A stretch of 64,000 bases of DNA from assembly GCA_003169835.1 (NCBI GenBank), contig PNAI01000030.1, positions 1 through 64,000 on the forward strand. The letters are read 5' to 3'. A program made the translations under genes and the position numbers. The DNA comes from Hyphomicrobiales bacterium. Lineage in GTDB: Bacteria > Pseudomonadota > Alphaproteobacteria > Rhizobiales > Xanthobacteraceae. A model generated the notes under the pieces. The model had not been told where the DNA came from, searched no databases, and worked only from the letters and a program-made list of their open reading frames with translations. Below, piece by piece: positions 1 through 7,188 of the stretch (positions within the stretch are counted from its first letter, which is position 1; every line of letters begins with the position of its first letter).

Positions 1-502
1 CTCCGAAGCTGTTGATCCGGCGGGCAACGCGGATCGCCAGGCATTCGCGGGTGAACTCGTCGATCAGCGTCAATAGCCGCAGCTTGCGGCCATCGTGCGT
101 CTGGGCTTCGACGAAGTCATAACTCCACACGTGATTGCGACGCTCCGGCCGCAGCCGGATGCACGAACCGTCATTGAGCCAAAGACGGCCTCTCGGTTTA
201 TGTTTCTTGGGAACTTTCAGCCCCTCGCGGCGCCAGATACGTTGCACACGGTCCGTGCCAGCATTCCATCCAGCATCTCGAACCAGCGATGCAATCCGGC
301 GGTAGCCATAGCGGCCATACTGGGATGCCAGCGTTATGATCGCTCCTGTCAGCGCGTCTTCGTCTGCACGGATGATCGTTGTGTAACGCTGTGTCCCACG
401 TGGCTGGCCAACGAGCCGGCAGGCGTGACGTTCCGAGAGCCTGTATTTCTCTCGAACCCGCTCGACCGCCTGCCGGCGCCGTTCGGGGCTTACAAGTTTC
501 CC
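1..502 (-). CDS. IS3 transposase OrfB (DDE integrase), C-terminus beyond window
   Basis: OrfB supplies the catalytic DDE/rve integrase domain of the transposase. The frame is open from the frameshift site to the window edge. It starts GKLVSPERRRQAVERV, followed by the HTH_21-like segment (YGRYGYRRI) and the start of the rve domain (VWSYDFVEAQTHDGRKL, then LTLIDEFTRECLAI). The Asp in YDFVE and the Asp in LIDEF fit the first part of the catalytic core; the remaining acidic residues lie outside the window. There is no ATG or good start near its 5' end, so it is expected to be made only as an OrfAB fusion by -1 frameshifting. No stop or frameshift is visible, so the copy may be functional. Confidence 0.88.
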
Positions 503-768
503 GAGGTGATATCTTTCAACACCTGCTTCTCAAGTGAGAGATCCGCAACTAACCGCCGCAGACGGGTGTTCTCCTTCTCCAAATCCTTCATTCGTTTCGC
601 TTGCTCAATCTGCAGGCCGCCATACTCCTTGCGCCAGCGGTAAAAGCTCTGTTCCGAGATCCCTGCATCCCGGCAGGCTATCTGCGTCGACTTGCCCTGA
701 CCCATCGCGACTTCAATCTGGCGAAGCAGGGTTACGATCTGCTCCGCGCTGAACCTCTTCTTCGGCAT
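490..768 (-). CDS. IS3 transposase OrfA (HTH_Tnp_1)
   Basis: This small protein of 92 residues begins MPKKRFSAEQIVTLLRQIE, the typical start of IS407-group OrfA. An N-terminal helix-turn-helix (about residues 5-50, including ACRDAGISEQSFYRWRKEYGG) recognises the element ends. A leucine-zipper-like coiled coil follows (about 55-85: MKDLEKENTRLRRLVADL) for multimerisation. An upstream in-frame ATG at 801 exists, but the family start is at 768. It overlaps OrfB, and a GGGAAAC heptamer lies six bases before its TAA stop. OrfA alone usually acts as a regulator, while the OrfAB fusion is the transposase. Confidence 0.92.
   Translation of the reverse strand: MPKKRFSAEQIVTLLRQIEVAMGQGKSTQIACRDAGISEQSFYRWRKEYGGLQIEQAKRMKDLEKENTRLRRLVADLSLEKQVLKDITSGNL
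496..502 (-). other. Programmed -1 frameshift heptamer GGGAAAC
   Basis: On the minus strand the orfA frame reads G GGA AAC just before the orfA stop (490-492). This is a canonical X XXY YYZ slippery heptamer. Slippage by -1 continues as GGG AAA CTT GTA AGC, exactly the orfB frame (GKLVS). The position matches the known OrfAB fusion mechanism of IS3 elements. No stimulatory structure was verified. Confidence 0.75.
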
Positions 769-833
769 GACCAAGCTCCTTTCCAAGCTAGTTTCTCTCA
801 AAACGCTTGGTCCAAAAAAGCCCGGTCAGGTCA

Positions 834-1403
834 GTCAGGGGCCATGCCGTAAGCGATAAGGATGGCATTGTACGTCGCATTCCGGAATCGCGCGCGGCGG
901 AATTTTCCGATGGTCTTGGGCGCTGTTTGGCTCGGGCCTCGGTAAGCTTGGACGAAACTGATAACGCGATCACGAAAGCGGAATCCGAACTCACGTCCCG
1001 CATCAGTGCCGCGCTGCGCGACCCTAACCGTGAAAAGCCTTCGAATGTAGCGAATGCAACAGCCATTCGTGAATACGTTGCAAAGCTACCCGATGATAAG
1101 CGTGTGTGGTGGGTGACCAAAGCGATCGAAGTTGGCGAGCACGACATCGCTGACGCCATTCTCGGGGCCAATCATTACATCTCGGGGTTCGACAAAAAAC
1201 AGGCGAATTTAATTCGGCAGATTGCTGCCGAGAAATGGGCGTCACGTGAAGTGAAGCAATTGGCCGCCGTTACCAAGATGCGGGGAACCTTGGAACTCGC
1301 CATCTCCAGCGTGTTCGGCGCGTTTAAGAATCTTGAGCCGCGCATCCCCGCGCCAAGTTCGCAAACGGTGGCGATGAAAAGACTGAAAGGGGAGGTCGTG
1401 TGA
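834..1403 (+). pseudogene. Unknown protein, 5' end removed by the IS3 element
   Basis: An open frame of about 190 codons runs from the IS boundary to the TGA at 1401-1403. The nominal ATG at 807 lies inside the insertion sequence, so the native N-terminus is probably lost. The product is hydrophilic, mixed-charge and helical (for example AESELTSRISAALRDPNRE and DKRVWWVTKAIEVGEHDIA). I recognise no domain. The stop is one base from the ATG of the next gene at 1405, so it was the first visible member of a small operon of orphan genes. Accessory or prophage cargo is a guess from context. Confidence 0.55.
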
Positions 1404-1404
1404 C

Positions 1405-1656
1405 ATGAGTATCGACGACAAAATGACCATTGAACGCGTGATGCGTGAAAATAAAATGTTGCGCGCATGTCTCCAAGAGCATGACCGGAAAGAGGCTAAC
1501 GCGGCACTCGCCGCTATGGAGGCCAAGCGCGCTGAAAAGAAGGCCGCCGCGGTGATCCGCGAAGTGCAACTCGCGGACACAGAATTGGAAGAGCGGCGCA
1601 TTTCAGTTTGGTGGCTGTATGAACTGAACAAAATGGTCGCCGATGGTCGGGGCTAA
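1405..1656 (+). CDS. Small charged helical protein, unknown
   Basis: An 83-residue product rich in Ala, Glu, Lys and Arg, probably one long helix or coiled coil (residues about 8-60), ending with an aromatic patch (ISVWWLYELNKM). The start ATG is one base after the preceding stop and is preceded by GGAGG at 1390-1394. No family is recognised. The tight spacing with both neighbours indicates one transcript. The gene cluster is accessory in character; a phage or island origin is inferred from position only. Confidence 0.6.
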   Translation: MSIDDKMTIERVMRENKMLRACLQEHDRKEANAALAAMEAKRAEKKAAAVIREVQLADTELEERRISVWWLYELNKMVADGRG

Positions 1657-1659
1657 GAG

Positions 1660-1857
1660 GTGTTTAACTTCGACCTTATCAAGCCGCACATTCCGGCGGG
1701 CGCGTGGCCTCCGGGCGATGCTGCGGAGAACCACACAAAGTTTGTCGAAACGACAGTGCAAGAGTCGGGCGTGGGCATTCCTGATTTTTCGGAGACACGC
1801 ATCGGCAAAATGCTGGCCGACCATCGCGCGCAGCGAGAGAAGTTGGACCAGCTTTAA
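1660..1857 (+). CDS. Small protein, unknown, GTG start
   Basis: A 65-residue frame beginning at a GTG three bases after the previous stop, with AAGAGG directly upstream. It starts MFNFDLIKPHIPAGAWP and ends in a charged helix (RIGKMLADHRAQREKLDQL). There is no recognisable domain, signal peptide or membrane segment. It is probably the third member of the little operon 834-1857. Confidence rests on frame continuity and spacing rather than similarity. Confidence 0.5.
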   Translation: MFNFDLIKPHIPAGAWPPGDAAENHTKFVETTVQESGVGIPDFSETRIGKMLADHRAQREKLDQL

Positions 1858-1952
1858 CGGCCTCTCCAGGCCGCTTGTGTACCATCACATAGCGGGGGCC
1901 GTCGATGACTGGCCCCGCCGACCTTAAGGGATTTCCCCTGAGTCGGTGGGGT

Positions 1953-2156
1953 TCACCAATTTATTTTCTCAAACTTAGCATTTCTTCGCGCTAGCTCTTT
2001 TTCTAGAGTGTTCGCCCAAGTTCGCCAATCGGAGAACGCACGAACAGCGTAGACTTTGGCTTCGCCGGGCGGCAGATTGTCATCCGTCTCTAGTGCCTTG
2101 CGGACACCACCAAGCAAACTCAACAATCCCTCAGTACTCATTTCTTCAACATCCAT
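1953..2156 (-). CDS. Small hypothetical protein
   Basis: A 67-residue acidic-to-basic helical protein (MDVEEMSTEGLLSLLGGV, with C-terminal LEKELARRNAKFEKINW). A G-rich stretch lies upstream of the ATG and could serve as a ribosome site. It has no homologue that I recognise. It sits alone between the orphan operon and the restriction-modification genes and is convergent with 1660-1857. It could be real or a chance frame. Confidence 0.45.
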   Translation of the reverse strand: MDVEEMSTEGLLSLLGGVRKALETDDNLPPGEAKVYAVRAFSDWRTWANTLEKELARRNAKFEKINW

Positions 2157-2439
2157 GTCGACCCCCGCGCTCTCGGTACTTCCAGCACTTCATTTATATC
2201 ATCAATATCCCGGTGCCAGTCAGTCTTGCCAGTAACCATCGCAAAATCAGATATGGGCTACCAGAGATCAGTTGTCGCCAGCCCGCGCGCACGAGCGAGG
2301 CATTAGGGTTAGAGTCGGACAGCGAGGCCAATGCGGCGAACATGGTTCTGCGCAATGCCGTCGATGCGCGCCATGGCCCTAAGGTTCCCGCAAGGTCAAC
2401 GAGACCTTCCCTAGCTCCATTTTCTTTTTTCACGAACAA

Positions 2440-2450
2440 GATAGACTATC
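2440..2450. promoter_or_regulatory. Palindrome at the nuclease start, possible operator
   Basis: GATAGACTATC is a perfect 5+1+5 inverted repeat ending three bases before the ATG of the restriction nuclease at 2454. It covers the place where a Shine-Dalgarno sequence would be, and no good ribosome site is otherwise visible. The rest of 2157-2453 shows no gene. An operator bound by the companion methyltransferase, as in other restriction systems lacking a C protein, is possible but unproven. Confidence 0.35.
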
Positions 2451-2453
2451 ATC

Positions 2454-3443
2454 ATGCCTCGCCAGCTTCGCGACCTCGAATCTTCGGAAATTCTCATCAG
2501 GGAATTGTACGTGGACTTGCGTGAGCGGATTAACAGGTGGGCTGAAATCACCAAACAAACTGCCCAAGCTCGAATGGGTTACGTTGGACAGCACTTAGTC
2601 AGCATTGCCACTGGATACCCAGGCAGCCGTACTGGCGCTCGTGGGCGTGACTTGATCGTGTCTGCCAATGAATACGCCGAAATAAAAACCTGTTACCGCG
2701 TCGACCAGCTTGGAAAATGCAACAATTGTGATGCAGCCGTTGCTTCAATCGAGTTAAAATGCGCTGCTTGCGAGTCGACCGATATTAAACGCAACGATGA
2801 TTCAAAATGGCTCATTTCAATACGCCATGAGGAAGAATTTGCGACGTTGCTCGAACCAAAATCATACTATCTTGTTTTGTTTGACTTCACCGACATGATG
2901 GTGCCAACAACTGTCCGCGCCTCGATATATGAGGTCAACCCAAGAACTAAAGGCTTCGCATTCTGTATGATTGATTATTACTACAACATCAAAGCAAAAT
3001 CTAAATCCGGCGCACCATTTAATTTGTGGCCCTTTCAGCTAAAATTTCACCTCATGCAGCCACTAACTATCTATCAGTCGTTCATCGAGCTAAATGGAAA
3101 TATCACAACAAAACTATTTCCTGGGCGAAATGCGCCTGAGCTTTTTCCTGTAGAGGCGTTCGATGTCTATTCACAGTCGAATTTGAGCGACGATGCCATT
3201 AAAGCGCTAGCCAATTTTTTATCGTATAAAAAACCTCTCCCAACCAATCGACGTGGGTTATTGGACAAGAGGCAGTCGCTTGAGGCGTTACACGCTTTCA
3301 GACTTGCATCTGGCTTATCAAACAAAATTGTGGCTGATGCGATTGCCGACGCCATGTACTGGCCAGCCGTGAAAGCAAATCTTGGGAAAATGCCGAAACA
3401 GTTACGCGTAACAATTGAGAAACAAGGCCTACTACCGAAATGA
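2454..3443 (+). CDS. Putative type II restriction endonuclease, MamI-like
   Basis: A 329-residue protein with the layout of the MamI restriction endonuclease family. A region around residues 40-80 has YVGQHLVSIATGYPGSRTGARGRDL then YAEIKT, giving the D...E-x-K signature of a PD-(D/E)XK nuclease (Asp in RGRDL, Glu-x-Lys in EIK). It is followed by two CxxC pairs (CNNC and CAAC, about residues 87-107) that would form a zinc ribbon. Length fits the family. It is convergent with the methyltransferase gene, their 3' ends overlapping by 12 bp. Base composition is clearly more AT-rich than the core genome, supporting horizontal acquisition. The restriction-nuclease call is firmer than the MamI family name. 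Confidence 0.72.
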   Translation: MPRQLRDLESSEILIRELYVDLRERINRWAEITKQTAQARMGYVGQHLVSIATGYPGSRTGARGRDLIVSANEYAEIKTCYRVDQLGKCNNCDAAVASIELKCAACESTDIKRNDDSKWLISIRHEEEFATLLEPKSYYLVLFDFTDMMVPTTVRASIYEVNPRTKGFAFCMIDYYYNIKAKSKSGAPFNLWPFQLKFHLMQPLTIYQSFIELNGNITTKLFPGRNAPELFPVEAFDVYSQSNLSDDAIKALANFLSYKKPLPTNRRGLLDKRQSLEALHAFRLASGLSNKIVADAIADAMYWPAVKANLGKMPKQLRVTIEKQGLLPK

Positions 3444-5330
3444 GGTTTCGGATAGCAACGCCATCTGCGCATAAGCGATTTCGTTCATCCGTTCGCAAAC
3501 ATTCGCTTCATCGCGTATAAGTTTGCCTACCTTATCGAATACACTTTTATCTTCGAAAAGTTCGTCTGGCAGAGGCAGCTCCGCAATGTCGTCCGCATGA
3601 AGGTGTGCGGTTTGCCCGCGCACCATCAGTTGAATGCGCTCGATAGTTTGCGGATGACGAATGAATGCCAAAAGGCGAAATGGGTCCAATTTAGCTGGGT
3701 CCGTCCGAAGCAGCATAACCTCGCCAACATAGGACGCCCGGCCTCCAGCCCACTGCGGAATTGATGTAACGATGTCGGCTTTTTTTGCGATGTATCTCGG
3801 CGCATGAGCAGACGAAGTGAGAACAATGTCGTTAGGTTGGACTATGAGACTCCGTTTTGAACGCTCGCGTTTCGCGAATTGAGAAAGGTCGATAAAATTT
3901 CTATCACGCGGCATCCAATCTATGCCTGCGCCGGTCAGATTTCCCACCTTAATGAGAAACAAACCCTCATCAGCATATGCGGCACGGGATGGGGTCAGTC
4001 CCGTGGTGATCGCGGTAACTACATCGCCCACTCGTCGTCGCGAGGACGCCGATGATTTAGAGGATCGGTCTGCAATAAGGTCAGCAAGCCGATTAAACGA
4101 CTCAGCGTAAATGGTATCATCAACGAACTGCGCTCGACCGAGAGTTTTCTTGGCCCTCGCAGCTTTGCGAATTTCGTTGCCCAAACCGGTGATGTCGGGA
4201 TTTAGTCGCGCACGACCTGTCGTATCAAAACCAACATTGAGGGCTCGCGCTATTGCAATTCCCCCAGTGTGTAGTCGCTCGTTCTCCTTTGCATATCGCC
4301 GAATGAACAGCACTGCAGTCGTCGTTTGCGTGCCTGTGGCAGCGAATGTTTCGGAAGGCAACGTGAGAACCCCCCAGACGTGCCCGAATTCCCCTAGCTT
4401 CGCTCTCGCAAGTTCAAGGCGCGAGTTTGTCATGAAACTGCGAGGCATTACGATCGCAAGTTCTCCCCCAGGCGACAAAAGTTGGAGACAACGTTCCAGA
4501 AACAGCACGTCGCTATCTTGATGCTTCAATGGGTAGCGGTTTGCATCAAGAGCCGATTCGTATTTTCGAAAATCGATTGCACGAGAATCTAAATTGACCC
4601 CAAATGGCGGATTCGTAAAAATGTAATCAAAGTAGTTTTCTCTCAGAAATGTGTTGTCTATCGGCTTAAGCGAATCTACGAGGACCCTTTTGAAATCGGT
4701 GCGTTTCCCATGGGACAAATTCAAATCAGCAATAGTTAGCATCCTTGGATTTTTGTCACTTCCATAAACGACCAGCCGGTTCTTTGATTTCGGATGTTGC
4801 TCACTCCAATTGCGCAGAACATGAATAAGGAATGTGCCTGCTCCGCAAGCCGGGTCCAGAACTTTGGCTCCCAGCTCAGGGGACAGCGCGCCCACCGCTT
4901 CTTTGACGACAGCATCTGGCGTCGGATAAATTCCAAGACCGCGTCTCACCTCCGGCGTGACAAATTGCTGGAGAGCGGCGCTCCGAATATCTCCATCAAA
5001 GTCGTTGAGACGAAATCCCTGAATATGAGAGTGAACGAGATAAAGAGCTTCATCGCTGAGAATAAAATCACTTGTTTGCCATAGCTCCTCGAAGAAGCTG
5101 TTTTCCGCTTCAACATAGCTCCGAAAACGTCGACGAATTTCCTTTGCGGACTCCCGTATGTACGTCTTGCCGGTGGTGTCAGGCAGAACCGTGAATGGCC
5201 TTTGCTCCTCATCCTGTTCGCGAAAAAACAGGTATTTCAACATCTCATCGAAGGCCTCTTGCGGCTGAAGCCCATCTAAGTTTCGCATCGTATCGTGGGC
5301 ATTCCGATAGGCTACGTTCAACGACCGCAT
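3432..5330 (-). CDS. N6-adenine DNA methyltransferase with single target-recognition domain
   Basis: A 632-residue HsdM-like gamma-class methyltransferase. Motif I is DPACGAGTF (about residue 160) for S-adenosylmethionine. Motif IV is NPPFGV (about residue 240) for adenine flipping. The region around them (GLGIYPTPDAVV, LSPGGELAIVMP) matches the N6_Mtase family. From about residue 435 there is one HsdS-type target-recognition domain (RRVGDVVTAITTGLTPS and the later GQTAHLHADDIAELPLP). A single fused domain implies that a dimer reads a symmetric interrupted site, which would match the GATNNNNATC-type target known for MamI. GGAGAAC precedes the ATG. It should protect host DNA from the adjacent nuclease. 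Confidence 0.85.
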   Translation of the reverse strand: MRSLNVAYRNAHDTMRNLDGLQPQEAFDEMLKYLFFREQDEEQRPFTVLPDTTGKTYIRESAKEIRRRFRSYVEAENSFFEELWQTSDFILSDEALYLVHSHIQGFRLNDFDGDIRSAALQQFVTPEVRRGLGIYPTPDAVVKEAVGALSPELGAKVLDPACGAGTFLIHVLRNWSEQHPKSKNRLVVYGSDKNPRMLTIADLNLSHGKRTDFKRVLVDSLKPIDNTFLRENYFDYIFTNPPFGVNLDSRAIDFRKYESALDANRYPLKHQDSDVLFLERCLQLLSPGGELAIVMPRSFMTNSRLELARAKLGEFGHVWGVLTLPSETFAATGTQTTTAVLFIRRYAKENERLHTGGIAIARALNVGFDTTGRARLNPDITGLGNEIRKAARAKKTLGRAQFVDDTIYAESFNRLADLIADRSSKSSASSRRRVGDVVTAITTGLTPSRAAYADEGLFLIKVGNLTGAGIDWMPRDRNFIDLSQFAKRERSKRSLIVQPNDIVLTSSAHAPRYIAKKADIVTSIPQWAGGRASYVGEVMLLRTDPAKLDPFRLLAFIRHPQTIERIQLMVRGQTAHLHADDIAELPLPDELFEDKSVFDKVGKLIRDEANVCERMNEIAYAQMALLSETSFR

Positions 5331-5491
5331 ATTGTTCTCCGAATCTATTCGTTTGTTGAAATAGAAATAATTCTAATTTCGAGTGCTCCGCAACTGCGCA
5401 TTTGCTTTTATATCAAGTAACTTTCGCTAACAGCGCTGTCGGAGCAGTTAGGCGCGCTGCAGCAGGTTGCCTGCGACGCGACGGCCCACCA

Positions 5492-5510
5492 CCGTCCTGC
5501 GGCAGGACGG
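5492..5510. repeat. Perfect short inverted repeat between island and tRNA
   Basis: CCGTCCTGC, G, GCAGGACGG form a perfect 9-bp palindrome with a one-base centre in the 225-base gap between the methyltransferase gene and tRNA-Gly. It lies 46 bases beyond the 3' end of the tRNA. It could end tRNA transcription or mark an integration junction, but there is no U-tract on the tRNA strand. The rest of 5331-5555 shows no gene. Confidence 0.5.
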
Positions 5511-5555
5511 AACCACTCATCAATTCTTAGCCTAAGTCATTGAGAAAACGGCCGG

Positions 5556-5626
5556 AGCGGGCGAAGGGAATCGAACCCTCGTATGAAGCTTGGGAAGCTT
5601 CCGTTCTACCATTGAACTACGCCCGC
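5556..5626 (-). tRNA. tRNA-Gly (anticodon CCC)
   Basis: The minus strand folds into a complete 71-base cloverleaf. The acceptor stem is GCGGGCG/CGCCCGC with discriminator T, and the D-arm stem is GTTC/GAAC. The anticodon arm is GAAGC-TTCCCAA-GCTTC with anticodon CCC, and the T-arm is GAGGG-TTCGATT-CCCTT. CCA is not encoded (CCG follows). The 3' end faces the low-GC accessory region at 1-5.5 kb, and tRNA 3' ends are common integrase targets. Confidence 0.97.
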
Positions 5627-5680
5627 GTTATTGCCGAAGGATAGCGAAGCGATGACGGCGGCGGCAAGAGTATGACCGTC

Positions 5681-5723
5681 CTCATCCTTCGAGACGGCGG
5701 CTTCGCCGCCTCCTCAGGATGAG
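5681..5723. repeat. Palindromic intergenic repeat (CTCATCCTTCGAGA type)
   Basis: CTCATCC-TTCGAGACGGCGGCTTCGCCGCC-TCCTCAGGATGAG is a nested palindrome: outer arms CTCATCC/GGATGAG, inner arms GGCGGC/GCCGCC. A second copy with different inner bases is at 45936-45992. Such elements recur between genes in this order of bacteria. It sits just downstream of the dCTP deaminase stop and may also fold as an RNA hairpin at the transcript end. Confidence 0.8.
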
Positions 5724-5729
5724 GTGATT

Positions 5730-6914
5730 TCACCCCCGGAAATGCTTCGATAGCTTCAAGCCCTGACCCTGATAGTTCGAGGTCTTGCCCTGGCCGTAGA
5801 GCACGTCGGGCGCCTCGGCGAGCGGCTCGTAGTCGAGGCGGCCCACCGCCTGGCCGTGTTCAAGCACGAACGGCACTTCGTGGCTGCGCACTTCGAGCAC
5901 CGCGCGCGCGCCGGGATGCCCGGCTTCGGTAAAGCCAAACCCCGGATCGAAAAATCCCGCGTAGTGGACGCGGAACTCGCCCATCATCGGATCGATCGGC
6001 ACCATCTCGGCGGCCAGATCTGGAGGAATGTGGACGCGTTCGCGCGAAGCCAAAATGTAGAATTGATGCGGATCGAGGATCAGCTTGCGGTCCGGGCGCA
6101 CGTGCATCGGCTCCCAGAAATCGCGCCAGTCGTATTTTTCGATTTCATCTACATCGACCACGCCGGAATAGCGCTGCGCGCGGTAGCCGATAAGGTCATT
6201 GTTCGCGCTGCCGCTGAGATCGACGCTGAGTACGAGACCGTTGCGCAACTTAATATCGCCGTCGACCAGCGGTTGCTTTTGGTGGCGCAGTTCGAGCTCC
6301 CGGTCGCTCAACGAGAACTTTGTGTTTTCGGTCTGGGCGGAATTGCGGCGGCGGAACCGCATCTGGTTGAGCCTCGAGCCCTTGCGCACGCGGATGCTGA
6401 AACTGCACGGAGATATTTCCCCGTAGATTTTACCTTCGTATTTGCCGTGCACGCTGTCGAACACGTCGCTCCGATCAGCGATCAGCCGCGTGAAAATATC
6501 GAGCCGGCCGGTCGAGCTTTTCGGATTGGCGAGCCCAGAAATGCTGTCCGGCAAATTGAGGTGCTCCAGCAGCTCGACCACATAGACGCAGCCTTTTTCC
6601 AGGACCGCGCCGTGTTCGATGCTGATCTCGTCGTCTTTAAGCTCACTGAGTTTTTCCTCAACCGTATTTTCGCGGCCCGGAAGAAAGCTTGCACGCACGC
6701 GATAAGCGGTGGAGCCCAGCCGCAGATCGATGCTGGCCGGCTGGATTTGCGACTCCTCGATATCGGGCGTGGCTTGCACCAGCTTGCGATGCGCGATCAG
6801 CGCTTTGATCCGCTGGCGCGGCAACAACCCGGTCTTGGCGCCGAAATCGGCAAGCGGCCCGGTCGGTTCGAGGAACGCGCCGGTGTGGGGCGGCTTCAAG
6901 GTGCGTAGCGGCAT
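5730..6914 (-). CDS. dcd: 2'-deoxycytidine 5'-triphosphate deaminase (long form)
   Basis: Deaminates dCTP to dUTP for thymidylate synthesis, in the cytosol. It is the long (about 390-residue) form found in alphaproteobacteria, apparently two dUTPase-fold halves in one chain. The N-terminal half has IQPASIDLRLG, GLANPKSSTGRLDIFTRLI and EISPCSFSIRVRKGSRL. The C-terminal half has MVPIDPMMGEFRVHYAGFFD and VLEVRSHEVPFVLEHGQAVG. The ATG at 6914 (MPLRTLKPPHTGAF) is preferred. An in-frame ATG at 6998 would add 28 low-complexity residues, and neither has a strong ribosome site. It is divergent from the riboswitch-metZ unit. Confidence 0.88.
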   Translation of the reverse strand: MPLRTLKPPHTGAFLEPTGPLADFGAKTGLLPRQRIKALIAHRKLVQATPDIEESQIQPASIDLRLGSTAYRVRASFLPGRENTVEEKLSELKDDEISIEHGAVLEKGCVYVVELLEHLNLPDSISGLANPKSSTGRLDIFTRLIADRSDVFDSVHGKYEGKIYGEISPCSFSIRVRKGSRLNQMRFRRRNSAQTENTKFSLSDRELELRHQKQPLVDGDIKLRNGLVLSVDLSGSANNDLIGYRAQRYSGVVDVDEIEKYDWRDFWEPMHVRPDRKLILDPHQFYILASRERVHIPPDLAAEMVPIDPMMGEFRVHYAGFFDPGFGFTEAGHPGARAVLEVRSHEVPFVLEHGQAVGRLDYEPLAEAPDVLYGQGKTSNYQGQGLKLSKHFRG

Positions 6915-7060
6915 GCGTGCGGTCACGGGCGTATCCTGGTTGCGGCCGGATGGCAGCGTGCAGCTCGAAGGGGGCGCACGGAAACGCCGGTCCGCCATGC
7001 ATTATCGACTTATCATGCAATTGACGCCACCGGCGTTCCAGCTTAAGAATCCGATTATCC

Positions 7061-7120
7061 CGTGGTCATTTGAGCCGGCCGGCTTGCAGCCACGTAAAAT
7101 AAATCGCTAAAAGGCCGGGG
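7061..7120 (+). ncRNA. SAM-II riboswitch aptamer
   Basis: Upstream of metZ the sequence has the SAM-II architecture. A P1 stem CGTGG (7061-7065) pairs with CCACG (7090-7094). The loop contains CATTTGAG and the core CTTGCAG. The linker AAAATAAATCGCTAAAA is followed by GGCCGG (7113-7118), which pairs with the loop CCGGCC to make the H-type pseudoknot. These positions match the conserved elements of the class that binds S-adenosylmethionine in alphaproteobacteria. It would switch off methionine synthesis when SAM is abundant. Confidence 0.88.
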
Positions 7121-7131
7121 ACGCGTACGCC

Positions 7132-7168
7132 CCCGGCATTGGGATTTTTCCCCTGGCCGGGTTTTTTT
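7132..7168 (+). terminator. Riboswitch-controlled intrinsic terminator
   Basis: CCCGGC (7132-7137) pairs with GCCGGG (7156-7161), with an inner GGG/CCC pairing, followed by seven T residues (7162-7168). The same CCCCCGGC strand can instead pair with GGCCGGGG at 7113-7120. Formation of the SAM pseudoknot would sequester 7113-7118 and let the terminator form. The ribosome site AAAGGAGG (7176-7183) for metZ lies after it. Confidence 0.82.
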
Positions 7169-7188
7169 GTTGGCCAAAGGAGGCCGTA

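Larger units (their letters stand above)
1..837 (-). mobile_element. IS3-family insertion sequence, truncated by window edge
   Basis: The region carries overlapping orfA and orfB on the minus strand, the standard IS3 layout, with orfB in the -1 frame relative to orfA. The upstream end lies near 825-837, where the minus strand reads TGACCTGACC just before orfA's leader. This resembles IS3-family termini (IS407-like subgroup), but the exact end and target duplication cannot be fixed because the other terminus is outside the window. The element cuts a plus-strand gene whose remainder continues from about 834. Confidence 0.85.

Noticed and set aside
5856..6908. 350-codon plus-strand frame over dcd
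   Set aside because: Antisense shadow; the minus-strand product has recognisable dCTP deaminase motifs in both halves.
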